Below are positions 1 to 6,541 of a stretch of 8,935 nt of DNA, piece by piece. Below the pieces are notes generated by a model. It was not told where the DNA came from. It made no database searches and worked only from the letters and a program-made list of their open reading frames with translations. Position numbers and translations under genes: made by a program. The stretch is from Chitinophagaceae bacterium (lineage in GTDB: Bacteria; Bacteroidota; Bacteroidia; Chitinophagales; Chitinophagaceae): positions 1 to 8,935 of the forward strand of contig CANKGM010000068.1 in the NCBI GenBank assembly GCA_947481355.1, written 5' to 3'. Position 1 is the first letter of the stretch. Each line of letters opens with the position of its first letter.

Positions 1-158
1 CGTATTACATCACTCCAAACAAATGCACTGAGTGTCAGGGTTTTCATGAAGAACCTCAATGTGCAGCTGTTTGTCCAGTTGATTGTTGCGTTCCTGATGA
101 ATTATATGTTGAAACAGTTGAGCAATTGATGTCTAAAAAAGAAAAATTGCATCTATAA
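1..158 (+). CDS. 4Fe-4S dicluster ferredoxin, C-terminal part (5' end outside window)
   Basis: Only the last 51 residues are present; the first complete codon is at base 3 and the TAA stop at 156-158. The visible part holds one complete cluster motif, C-x2-C-x8-C-x3-C-P (CTEC, then GFHEEPQCAAVCP), followed by VDCCVPD. The eight-residue insertion between the second and third cysteines is typical of long-loop bacterial ferredoxins of the Allochromatium type, in which a first cluster lies in the N-terminal half, here missing. From family knowledge the protein is a small cytoplasmic electron carrier; its redox partner cannot be told from this window. The tail after the cluster (ELYVETVEQLMSKKEKLH) resembles that of the short Bacteroidota ferredoxins I know. 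A strong terminator follows 20 bases after the stop, so the gene is the last in its transcript. Confidence 0.9.
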   Translation, partial: YYITPNKCTECQGFHEEPQCAAVCPVDCCVPDELYVETVEQLMSKKEKLHL

Positions 159-178
159 TATCAATATTATTTTAATTC

Positions 179-214
179 GAGGTGAAGGCGTTTAATATCC
201 CTTCACCTTTTTTT
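179..214 (+). terminator. Intrinsic terminator after the ferredoxin gene
   Basis: A perfect 8-bp stem, GGTGAAGG (181-188) with CCTTCACC (200-207), extends by one A-T pair and one G-T pair outward. It encloses an 11-base loop and is followed by seven T (208-214). It ends the ferredoxin transcript and separates it from the ddl cluster. Confidence 0.85.
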
Positions 215-262
215 ATGACTTCATTTACGCTTATTTTCTTTTCTTTGTTAAAACAATGTTGA

Positions 263-1261
263 ATGGCTAAGCCTAAAATAGCATTTGTAACAGGAGGGTA
301 CTCTTCGGAGTCTGTTATTTCATATAAAAGTGCAGTTACGATAGAGAATAACATCGATCTTACTCAGTTTGATGCCTACAGAATCGATATTACACCTCAA
401 AAATGGTTTCATGTAAGTGATGATAATACAGAAATTGAAGTAGATAAAAATGATTTTTCGTTAACTATACATGGCAATAAAATCAACTTCGATGCTGTTT
501 TAATCGGAATTCACGGAACACCAGGGGAGGATGGGAAGCTTCAAGGTTATTTTGATCTCATGAATTTGCCTTACACATCCTGTGATGCCTCTACTTCTGC
601 CATTACGTTCAATAAACGATATACCTGTGCAATTGCGGGATCTTCCGGATTTAACGTAGCGAGATCAATACTCCTATTCAAAAGCAATTATAATAATGAT
701 CTGTCTTTCGTGAGCGCACTTTCATTTCCATTATTTGTAAAGCCTAACAATGGTGGATCTAGCATTGGTATTAGTAAAGTGAACAGTATAAGCGACCTGC
801 CTGCTGCAATCGACAAAGCATTTCATGAGGATGATCAAGTGCTGGTAGAGGAATTCATCAAAGGAAGGGAATTTACCATTGGAGTTTTTGAATCAAAGGG
901 AAAAATCATTACCCTGCCTTTTACAGAGATTATTACTGAAAATGAGTTTTTTGATTTTGAAGCAAAATATGAGGGAAAATCTCTTGAAGTTACACCCGCC
1001 GAGTGTAGTCCAGAAACTGCTAACGCTGTCCGAACAGCAGCTACTGGAATTTATTCATTATTTAATTGTCGTGGGGTAGTTAGGATGGACTTTATCTTCA
1101 ATGAATTTGATCTTAAACCTTATTTACTTGAAATTAACACGGTGCCGGGACAAAGTGCAGCAAGTATTGTGCCTCAGCAAGTGGCTGCAATGGGATTAGA
1201 CCTTAAGTCGTTTTATACCACACTAATTGAAGGAGCATTATCTGCAAAAATAAAAAAATAG
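263..1261 (+). CDS. ddl: D-alanine--D-alanine ligase
   Basis: This 332-residue protein has the normal length and order of ATP-grasp D-Ala-D-Ala ligases, which join two D-alanines with ATP in the cytoplasm for the peptidoglycan pentapeptide. Visible signatures are the N-terminal GGYSSESVIS with the conserved Glu (residue 16), HGTPGEDGKLQGYF (84-97) followed by LPYTS, the ATP-binding KPNNGGSSIG (160-169), VEEFIKGREFTIGVF (195-209), and the metal-binding set D276 (RMDF), E290 and N292 (LEINTVPG). All catalytic positions I can check are intact. The ATG at 263 gives the expected N-terminus (MAKPKIAFVTGG). There is no Shine-Dalgarno sequence. A TTTCTTTG at 240-247, one base off the Bacteroidota -7 consensus TAnnTTTG, could be its promoter, but no -33 element is evident. 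The PASTA gene begins two bases after the stop, so the two are almost certainly co-transcribed. Confidence 0.96.
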   Translation: MAKPKIAFVTGGYSSESVISYKSAVTIENNIDLTQFDAYRIDITPQKWFHVSDDNTEIEVDKNDFSLTIHGNKINFDAVLIGIHGTPGEDGKLQGYFDLMNLPYTSCDASTSAITFNKRYTCAIAGSSGFNVARSILLFKSNYNNDLSFVSALSFPLFVKPNNGGSSIGISKVNSISDLPAAIDKAFHEDDQVLVEEFIKGREFTIGVFESKGKIITLPFTEIITENEFFDFEAKYEGKSLEVTPAECSPETANAVRTAATGIYSLFNCRGVVRMDFIFNEFDLKPYLLEINTVPGQSAASIVPQQVAAMGLDLKSFYTTLIEGALSAKIKK

Positions 1262-1263
1262 CT

Positions 1264-2079
1264 ATGGCATTCTCCTTTATAACAAAGAGGCCCCTCTGGC
1301 AAAATATTCTTGTAGCAATAGTGATCTCCTTATGCTTGGTTGCAATCTTCCTATTAACATTAAATGTGATGACCAATCACGGAGAATACTTAACTGTTCC
1401 GGAAGTTAAAGGAAGAGACTATAAAATCATACAGTCTGATTTAGAAAAAAATGGATTTGAAGTAGTTATTCAAGATTCAATATATGTCGATACACTTCCA
1501 CCCAATATCATAATAAAACAATTCCCTGAGCCAGAAGCTACGGTTAAGGTCAATCGGGTTATTTACTTGACAGTTAATTGTGCTGTTCCACCTTCAGTTG
1601 GTATGCCAAATTTAATTGGAATGACTTTTCGAAATGCTATGATGGAACTAAAGTCATTAGGATTAAAACTTGGCGATACCATTTTTGTGCCAGATATGGT
1701 TAAAAACGCTATTAAAGATCAACAGATTGATGGATCCGCTATAAAACCTGGATCCCCTGTTAGAATGGGTACTTCAATTGATTTGGTTATTGGTGCAGGT
1801 ATTGGAGGAGAAGAAGTGCCAGTGCCAGATTTATATGGGCTTACTTATCCCGAAGCTAAACTGGTACTTGAGGTTAATGGTATCAGCTCTGGCGTAGTTA
1901 TTTTAGATGAAAACCTATCTGACACAGCAATGGGTTATATATATTGGCAAAACCCCATGCCTTTCGACGCTCAATTAATGCCAAATAAAATTCATGCAGG
2001 GCAGTCAATGGATATTCGATTAAGCTTGGAAAAGCCTAAGGCAAAAACCGATAGCGTTTCATCTGTTACTCCAAAATAA
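1264..2079 (+). CDS. Membrane-anchored protein with three PASTA domains
   Basis: The 271-residue protein has a short basic N-terminus, one membrane helix (about 13-36) and three consecutive PASTA units at about 43-105, 112-178 and 184-256. Each begins with a V-P-x-[VLD]-x-G-type motif (TVPEVKG, VGMPNLIG, VPVPDLYG), followed by an amphipathic helix ending in Gly. The predicted topology is cytoplasm-in, PASTA domains in the periplasm. PASTA domains are known from penicillin-binding proteins and Ser/Thr kinases such as PknB/StkP, where they bind or sense cell-wall material. Here there is no kinase or transpeptidase domain and the protein is complete without one. Its start two bases after ddl supports a cell-wall role, but a precise function is inference. 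The tail (about 257-271, rich in Lys, Ser and Thr) looks disordered. Confidence 0.9.
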   Translation: MAFSFITKRPLWQNILVAIVISLCLVAIFLLTLNVMTNHGEYLTVPEVKGRDYKIIQSDLEKNGFEVVIQDSIYVDTLPPNIIIKQFPEPEATVKVNRVIYLTVNCAVPPSVGMPNLIGMTFRNAMMELKSLGLKLGDTIFVPDMVKNAIKDQQIDGSAIKPGSPVRMGTSIDLVIGAGIGGEEVPVPDLYGLTYPEAKLVLEVNGISSGVVILDENLSDTAMGYIYWQNPMPFDAQLMPNKIHAGQSMDIRLSLEKPKAKTDSVSSVTPK

Positions 2080-2084
2080 TTATT

Positions 2085-2092
2085 TAAATTTG
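2085..2092 (+). promoter_or_regulatory. Candidate -7 box before the rhodanese gene
   Basis: TAAATTTG matches the Bacteroidota -7 consensus TAnnTTTG exactly and ends four bases before the rhodanese ATG. If used, transcription would start at or next to the ATG, giving a leaderless mRNA. No TTTG element is seen about 20 bases upstream, and in an AT-rich genome such an octamer arises by chance, so this is tentative. Confidence 0.3.
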
Positions 2093-2096
2093 TGTA

Positions 2097-2405
2097 ATGA
2101 AAATTATTGACGTACAAGAGCTTCAACATCGTATTCAATCTGGGGAAAAGCTAAACCTCGTCGATGTAAGAGAACCTAATGAGCACGAAGAATTTAATAT
2201 TGGCGGTATTTTATTGCCTTTAGGAGAGATTAGAATTGGCGAGGTTGAATCATTAGAAGGATTAAAAGAACAAGAAGTGATTTGTTATTGCAGAAGTGGA
2301 AATAGAAGCGGTCAAGCTGCAATGATTCTAGAAAGTCTAGGATTCACTAATGTGGTTAATGTTACTGGTGGTATGCTTTCTTGGAGGGAAAATTTTCCAC
2401 AGTAA
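2097..2405 (+). CDS. Single-domain rhodanese-like sulfurtransferase
   Basis: This 102-residue protein is a complete single rhodanese domain without signal peptide or membrane segment, so it is probably cytoplasmic. It shows the domain's landmarks: LVDVREPNEHEEFNIGGILLP (residues 21-41) near the N-terminus and the active-site loop CRSGNRS, with the persulfide-carrying Cys65 and Arg70, followed by A74. The end, VNVTGGMLSW, is the usual C-terminal signature. The six-residue loop is the sulfurtransferase type (GlpE/PspE-like) rather than the longer loop of Cdc25 phosphatases. The sulfur donor and acceptor cannot be deduced. It follows the PASTA gene by 17 bases and may be read with it, or from its own box just before the start. 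Confidence 0.93.
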   Translation: MKIIDVQELQHRIQSGEKLNLVDVREPNEHEEFNIGGILLPLGEIRIGEVESLEGLKEQEVICYCRSGNRSGQAAMILESLGFTNVVNVTGGMLSWRENFPQ

Positions 2406-2478
2406 ATTATTGCAGAATATTGCGGTGTCATTATTTATGCTGCAATCAGTTGAAACGATTCTCTTGATTTAAGTATTT

Positions 2479-3132
2479 TTATTTTTGAACTTTATATTGC
2501 AAATCTTGCTCTGATTTTTCAAGCATTAGATTGACGATTTCCTTACTGAATTTTTCTATCGATGATGGATTTAGCGTCTCTGTCTGAACTGACCAAATCA
2601 TAGTCTCGGTAGTTCCATCAAATAGGTTGCCTTCCATAAAATACGTCTTATCGGTAACATAATACCCTGGGTCATATAGATAAGGGTACCAATAAGAGTA
2701 AAATCCTCTAAAATGCAAGCCATAACCCGGGTAAGGACCGTAAAAATCTGACATCCCTGGGATATATCGAGTTTCACTTTGTTTGTCAATTAAGGTGAGG
2801 GTAAAAATGAGGTCACACTTTAATTCTTTTATTTTGTCAATCATCATCTCTTTGTCAAGTGGTTTTCCCTTGCTAAACGTAGGGGGGAAATAATCCCAAC
2901 TTCTTTCTACTGCGAAGCCTTTTTCAATGGCAACTTTACTCATTTCTTCTTCTAAATGAGTTCTAACATGTGGGTTTGTGACCAATGCGGCTAAAAATAT
3001 TTTTGTATATGGTTTTTCAATCTTGAAATTTTCATTTTTCCATGAAAATGTTACTTTATGTGATGGACTGCAGCTAGTTAATAGTAAAATGAGAGGAAGA
3101 CACTGAATGAGGATGAACTTATATAGTTTCAT
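2479..3132 (-). CDS. Uncharacterised lipoprotein with a Tyr-rich segment
   Basis: I do not recognise a named family. The 217-residue product starts with a lipoprotein signal peptide (MKLYKFILIQCLPLILLLTSC) whose lipobox LTSC places the lipidated cysteine at residue 21, so it should be membrane-anchored. After residue 30 the mature protein looks globular: a beta strand with AALVTNPHVRTHLEEEM (48-64), a helix-strand region with KCDLIFTLTL (105-114), an unusual aromatic stretch at 121-148 (10 Tyr, 2 Phe and 1 Trp in 28 residues), then YFMEGNLFD and ETMIWSVQTETLNPSS before a charged C-terminal helix. The pattern of strands with a late 'W-S-x-x-T/S-E' motif recalls the DUF4136-type lipoproteins, but that is only an impression. 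It lies 92 bases downstream of the TonB receptor on the same strand; co-transcription is possible but unproven. Confidence 0.85.
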   Translation of the reverse strand: MKLYKFILIQCLPLILLLTSCSPSHKVTFSWKNENFKIEKPYTKIFLAALVTNPHVRTHLEEEMSKVAIEKGFAVERSWDYFPPTFSKGKPLDKEMMIDKIKELKCDLIFTLTLIDKQSETRYIPGMSDFYGPYPGYGLHFRGFYSYWYPYLYDPGYYVTDKTYFMEGNLFDGTTETMIWSVQTETLNPSSIEKFSKEIVNLMLEKSEQDLQYKVQK

Positions 3133-3176
3133 GATTACTTATTTGATCATGCAACTTATAATTAATCCATTCAGAC

Positions 3177-3194
3177 AAAAATGATTCTAATCAT
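3177..3194 (-). terminator. Weak possible terminator after the TonB receptor gene
   Basis: On the - strand ATGAT-TAGA-ATCAT (3194 to 3181) forms a 5-bp hairpin, extendable by G-T pairs, followed by TTTT. The stem is short and AT-rich. It may only partly stop transcription, so the lipoprotein gene downstream could receive read-through from the receptor promoter. Confidence 0.3.
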
Positions 3195-3224
3195 CCAGTG
3201 ACCAGGTTTGTGTTATTCCTTTCT

Positions 3225-5582
3225 TTAGAAATTTATAGTAATACCAGCCATTATATTAGTCCCTGCCATTGGGAAATAAAAATTATTCTTACTTATTTTT
3301 CCCTCATACAGATAGCTATAGGTATAGCCATTGGGTTCATATAGTTTATTCCAAATGTTATTTAGTTGGATGGAAAGATCAATAGACTTGGTATTCTTAA
3401 ATCGAAGCTGATGATTTATTTGCAAGTCTTGAATGAAATAGGGGTTTAGACTTCTGTCTTTTCTGCTGGTATTATCAAGGTATTGCCTGGAAACATATTT
3501 GGATGTAAGATTCAGATGAAGTGATTTGCTTATATCTAGTTTTATGATTGAATTGCCTATTATTGAAGGGGAAAAAGAGATGTCAGATTTTTGGTAAAAA
3601 TTTGATTTTTGTTCACCAGCATCATAATCATCATAATACTCTGTGTAATTTTTAATCTTGTTTTTACTCAAGGATAAATTATTATCTATTCTTAACCATT
3701 TTAAAATAGTCAGGTTCCCTTCTAATTCAATTCCAGCCCTAAAGCTCTTTGAAACATTCGATCGTGTGTATGCACCTACATCATTTATTTTCCCTGTTAG
3801 AATTAGTTGATTTGTATAATTCATATAGTAGGCAGTCACTGATAATTTATTAACTCCAGCAACTCGTTCAATGCCCATCTCATAGTCACCTAATTTTTCA
3901 AATTTTGGTTGTTGTGTTAATCCTGATTCAAAATCATCTCTATTTGGCTCTTTGTTTGCCATGGCATAGGAAAGGTATAAATTGTATTTACCTAGTTTCT
4001 TTGATAGCCCCATTTTGGGGTTGATGAAAGTCCATGATTTATTTATAAATAAACTCGGATTATCTCTGAACCCATTGATTTTATAGTGAACATCTCTCAC
4101 TTGAATATCTCCAAATAGGTTAGTGTTACTTCCCAATTTTTGTAGCCATTTGGTGAAGAAATGACTTTCATATTTGTTTGCAGTTAAATCATACCAAGTA
4201 TACTCCTTTGGAATTCCAATATTCGACCAAATAACCTTTCCAAAATGATTTCCATGATAGTGACTTATACCACCTCCAATCATAATTTCTTTATGCTCGT
4301 CTTTGAATTGCAGTGAAAGATTATTTCCAATCAATTGATTTGAAAGCCATAATTGTCTGATTAAATCTGTTGCATGGATTTCAATGCCATCAATCTTTGG
4401 ATTTGCTAGTCCATAGTTACTAAATTCTTGATCAGCTTTATACTGTTCATAATAGCCATCACCTTTGGTGAGATATGAAGCGTTGTTGAAGTTCCATTTC
4501 GAATTAATTTTTTTATTATAAAAAGCCTGATAATGTGTTTGTGTATAGTTATCTGTTTCATTATCATAGGGCGTACCAGGTTTCTCTGTTCCTGCACTAT
4601 TTTCTCTTCTGTTGCTGGTAAGTTGATCCTCTGTTATGCCATACCATGCTTGGTATGTTTTTTCTTTTCCTGAAAATATATTTAGCCTAAATGAAGATTT
4701 TTCTTTTATACTAGCGGCAGATATAAAGAATGATTTTAAATCACTTTTTGAACGATCGATATAGCCATTGCTATTAATCGATGAAAGTCTTATGTCAAAT
4801 GTATACTGATCATTGATTAATCCAGTTCCAGCTTTGACGGTATTCTTATTTGAATTGAATGAACCATAACTTTTGCTTAGTGTAGCATAAGGAAGCGGTT
4901 GAACTTCATTTGTCAATATATTAATAGTGCCTCCAAAAGAACCAGTACCATTACTACTTGTTCCTACACCACGTTGCACTTGAATACTATTCGTTGATGA
5001 AATCAGATCTGGAAGGTTTACAAAATAAACTCCTTGTGATTCTGCGTCATTATATGGTATTCCATTAAGCGTAATGTTTATGCGAGTAGCATCTGTACCC
5101 CTGATTCTCATTCCCGTATAACCTATTCCATTCCCTGCATCAGAGTTGACGACAACTCCTGGAACTTGATTCAATAAAATTGGGATATCTTGTCCTAAGT
5201 TTTTACTGCCAATCTCCTTTTTAGATATCATAGATTGTGTGAACGGATAATTCTTGCCAGCCCTAACTGCATTTATCTCGATAGGGGGCATGAATACCTT
5301 AGATTTACTAAGTTTTATAACATAATCATATAAGGTGTCTGTTGAGATCAACTTGGCGGTATATCCTATCGCACTAATTTTGAGTATGTTCTTTTCATTC
5401 TTACGTAAAGGGACTGTTAGATTACCATCACTATTTGTAAAATCTGTTTTGCCATCAATCAATGAGATGGTTGCCCTGTGTAAGGGTTCCAGGGTAAGGC
5501 TATCAATAATCTTAATAGTAATTTGACTTTTAGTACTAAGTGCAATAAGGAAAATTGATGCGAGAAAACTAATTTTTTTCAT
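3225..5582 (-). CDS. TonB-dependent outer-membrane receptor under a TPP riboswitch (predicted thiamine-related uptake)
   Basis: This 785-residue protein has the full architecture of a TonB-dependent receptor. It has a signal peptide (MKKISFLASIFLIALSTKSQ), a carboxypeptidase-regulatory-like beta-sandwich (about 21-95) common in Bacteroidota receptors, and a candidate TonB box near IEINAV (101-106). The plug domain follows (about 115-225; LLNQVPGV, GMRIRGTDATRINITLNGIP, QVQRGVGTSSNGTGSFGGTI), then a beta-barrel ending in the terminal Phe (GITINF). It should import a ligand across the outer membrane using TonB-ExbBD energy. The sequence alone does not tell the ligand, but the TPP riboswitch in its leader predicts thiamine, a phosphate ester or a precursor. 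Thiamine-regulated receptors (called OMR1 in comparative genomics) are known in Bacteroidetes. No inner-membrane PnuT-type transporter or thiamine gene is adjacent. The start ATG (minus strand, 5582-5580) gives a proper signal peptide. Confidence 0.93.
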   Translation of the reverse strand: MKKISFLASIFLIALSTKSQITIKIIDSLTLEPLHRATISLIDGKTDFTNSDGNLTVPLRKNEKNILKISAIGYTAKLISTDTLYDYVIKLSKSKVFMPPIEINAVRAGKNYPFTQSMISKKEIGSKNLGQDIPILLNQVPGVVVNSDAGNGIGYTGMRIRGTDATRINITLNGIPYNDAESQGVYFVNLPDLISSTNSIQVQRGVGTSSNGTGSFGGTINILTNEVQPLPYATLSKSYGSFNSNKNTVKAGTGLINDQYTFDIRLSSINSNGYIDRSKSDLKSFFISAASIKEKSSFRLNIFSGKEKTYQAWYGITEDQLTSNRRENSAGTEKPGTPYDNETDNYTQTHYQAFYNKKINSKWNFNNASYLTKGDGYYEQYKADQEFSNYGLANPKIDGIEIHATDLIRQLWLSNQLIGNNLSLQFKDEHKEIMIGGGISHYHGNHFGKVIWSNIGIPKEYTWYDLTANKYESHFFTKWLQKLGSNTNLFGDIQVRDVHYKINGFRDNPSLFINKSWTFINPKMGLSKKLGKYNLYLSYAMANKEPNRDDFESGLTQQPKFEKLGDYEMGIERVAGVNKLSVTAYYMNYTNQLILTGKINDVGAYTRSNVSKSFRAGIELEGNLTILKWLRIDNNLSLSKNKIKNYTEYYDDYDAGEQKSNFYQKSDISFSPSIIGNSIIKLDISKSLHLNLTSKYVSRQYLDNTSRKDRSLNPYFIQDLQINHQLRFKNTKSIDLSIQLNNIWNKLYEPNGYTYSYLYEGKISKNNFYFPMAGTNIMAGITINF

Positions 5583-5584
5583 AA

Positions 5585-5634
5585 CTGTTTTTGTTTTCCT
5601 GAAGTCATTACTTCAGTTTTGTTTACAAAAACAG
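5585..5634 (-). promoter_or_regulatory. Long hairpin abutting the receptor start codon (likely expression platform)
   Basis: In the transcript, a perfect 10-bp outer stem pairs CTGTTTTTGT (5634-5625) with ACAAAAACAG (5594-5585). Inside it a second perfect 7-bp stem pairs CTGAAGT (5616-5610) with ACTTCAG (5605-5599) around the loop AATG. The outer stem ends two bases before the ATG. No T-run follows, so it is not an intrinsic terminator. Its position between aptamer and start codon suggests control of translation initiation. A shorter alternative hairpin, TTTTG-TAAA-CAAAA (5630-5617), competes with the outer stem. Confidence 0.5.
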
Positions 5635-5664
5635 GAAAGGAGAGTATAGCGGCTCTGTCCTTCC
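5634..5664 (-). promoter_or_regulatory. Possible helix competing with riboswitch stem P1
   Basis: In the transcript the 3' end of the aptamer, GGAAGGACAGAG (5664-5653), can pair with CTCTCCTTTCC (5644-5634): four, three and three pairs separated by a one-base and a two-base bulge, with an 8-base loop. This would break the aptamer-closing stem, so it is a candidate for the ligand-free conformation. It shares only base 5634 with the start-codon hairpin, so how it would be linked to translation is not obvious. Confidence 0.35.
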
Positions 5665-5740
5665 CTGCGCAGGCATTATCCTGATCAGGTTCTACGGGTT
5701 TGATCTCAGCCTTGGTTTATACCTCAGCACCCCGGAACAG
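5655..5740 (-). promoter_or_regulatory. TPP (thiamine pyrophosphate) riboswitch aptamer
   Basis: Read on the - strand, the segment carries the conserved blocks of the THI box in the right order: GGGGTGC, GGCTGAGATC (pyrimidine-sensing arm), ACCCGTAGAACCTGATC, then GGATAATGCC and GCGCAGGGAA (pyrophosphate-sensing arm). The outer ends, CTGTTCC (5740-5734) and GGACAG (5660-5655), close stem P1 with one bulged base. The aptamer binds TPP and in bacteria usually lowers expression of the gene behind it when thiamine is plentiful. That gene is the TonB-dependent receptor starting at 5582. The aptamer begins about four bases downstream of a perfect -7 box, so it is at the very 5' end of the transcript. 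Confidence 0.97.
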
Positions 5741-5743
5741 CTA

Positions 5744-5751
5744 CAAAAGTA
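5744..5751 (-). promoter_or_regulatory. Promoter -7 box for the riboswitch-receptor transcript
   Basis: TACTTTTG on the - strand fits the Bacteroidota -7 consensus TAnnTTTG exactly. It ends three bases before the first base of the aptamer stem, as expected if the RNA starts at about 5740. I see no clear TTTG -33 element upstream. Confidence 0.55.
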
Positions 5752-5766
5752 AAGCATTAATTTTTA

Positions 5767-5794
5767 TTTGGGTGTATTCATTTTTTTATTTTTG
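5767..5794 (+). promoter_or_regulatory. Candidate promoter for the GIN-domain gene pair
   Basis: TATTTTTG (5787-5794) is a perfect TAnnTTTG -7 box, and TTTG (5767-5770) stands 16 bases upstream as a possible -33 element, somewhat closer than the usual spacing of about 19-20. It would give a leader of roughly 35 bases before the ATG at 5836. It is divergent from the receptor promoter, with 35 bases between the two -7 boxes. Confidence 0.5.
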
Positions 5795-5835
5795 TAACTT
5801 TCACTTCACCTCAACGTATACATAAAAAATTATCT

Positions 5836-6528
5836 ATGCGTCTACACTTTCTATTACTATTTTTATCAGTTTCATTGCTTGCATCTGCTCAGGAAAAAGT
5901 GGATCGCCCCCTTGAGGAATTTCATAAAGTTGACATAAAAGGAGGGATTGATTTTGTGTTTTCTGCTTCCTCATCTTATTCAGTTCAAATTCAAGGGAAA
6001 GATCCAGAGGATATTATTACAGAAATTAAAGGAGATCAATTATTTATCTATCATAAGAAAGGTAAAAGTTTACTTTCTAGTGAGTGGAACACATTAACTG
6101 GTGGATATCAAGTTATTGTTTATGCACCTTCATTAGAAGGCATTTCGACAGCCGGATCGGGTAAAATCACTTTTGATAGTATTTTAAAAACAGATATGTT
6201 AGACATGAATATTGCTGGTTCTGGAAATGTTATTGGAAGAATTAATGTAGGAACTCTTACAATCGAAAGTGCAGGTTCTTCAAACATTCGGCTAACCGGG
6301 AATGTAGAGAAAGCAATAGTTCGATCTAGTGGTTCTGGTAATGTGCAATGTTTTGATCTAGTGGTAGATGATTGTGAATTTTCAAAAAGTGGTTCTGGTA
6401 ATTCCCAAATCACCGTTAATCATTCATTAAATGTATCAATTAGCGGATCAGGCAATTTTATCTATAAAGGGAATCCACAGTCCATTTCTTCATCCTCATC
6501 TGGCTCTGGGAAAATTAAAAAAATTTAA
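5836..6528 (+). CDS. Secreted GIN-domain (DUF2807) protein, GSG-turn paralogue
   Basis: This 230-residue protein has a signal peptide (MRLHFLLLFLSVSLLASAQ, probable cut after ASA) and no lipobox, so it should reach the periplasm or beyond. The rest matches the 'putative auto-transporter adhesin, head GIN' domain (DUF2807), common in Bacteroidota and of unknown biochemical role: a first half with VDRPLEEFHKVDIKGG and VQIQG, then a repetitive second half. Seven turns of the form [AS]-G-S-[GS]-[NK] begin at residues 106, 127, 146, 165, 185, 203 and 222, about one per 19 residues, as expected of a right-handed beta-helix in which each coil ends in the same turn. Two cysteines (172, 180) lie in one coil. 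No membrane anchor is seen. The homologous gene begins 13 bases downstream, and they clearly form one unit. Adhesion is suggested only by the family name. Confidence 0.9.
   Translation: MRLHFLLLFLSVSLLASAQEKVDRPLEEFHKVDIKGGIDFVFSASSSYSVQIQGKDPEDIITEIKGDQLFIYHKKGKSLLSSEWNTLTGGYQVIVYAPSLEGISTAGSGKITFDSILKTDMLDMNIAGSGNVIGRINVGTLTIESAGSSNIRLTGNVEKAIVRSSGSGNVQCFDLVVDDCEFSKSGSGNSQITVNHSLNVSISGSGNFIYKGNPQSISSSSSGSGKIKKI
6151..6513 (+). repeat. Seven-rung GSG turn ladder in the first GIN-domain gene
   Basis: The encoded turns AGSGK, AGSGN, AGSSN, SGSGN, SGSGN, SGSGN and SGSGK are spaced 21, 19, 19, 20, 18 and 19 residues. The repeat is mainly at protein level. At DNA level, two rungs share an identical 15-mer (AGTGGTTCTGGTAAT at 6328 and 6388), which could reflect recent duplication or convergence. 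Confidence 0.85.
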
Positions 6529-6541
6529 TAAAATCAAAATC

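Noticed and set aside
2409..2446. Inverted repeat ATTGCAG/CTGCAAT between the convergent rhodanese and lipoprotein genes
   Set aside because: The 7-bp stem has a 24-base loop and no T-run follows on either strand, so it is not a convincing terminator.
3133..3224. Own promoter for the lipoprotein gene
   Set aside because: Only CATTTTTG (- strand, 3183-3176) resembles the -7 box, with the first base wrong and no -33 element; too weak to annotate.
6328..6402. Direct DNA repeat or CRISPR-like array
   Set aside because: The identical 15-mers encode the SGSGN turn and are in frame; the remaining rungs differ in codons, so this is a protein repeat.
6120..6413. Open reading frame of 97 codons on the - strand
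   Set aside because: It is antisense to the GSG repeats; the repeated Gly/Ser codons keep the opposite frame open by composition.
6431..6541. N-terminal extension of the second GIN-domain gene
   Set aside because: It would overlap the end of the first gene by about 100 bases and bury the signal peptide; the ATG at 6542 restores a normal exported protein.
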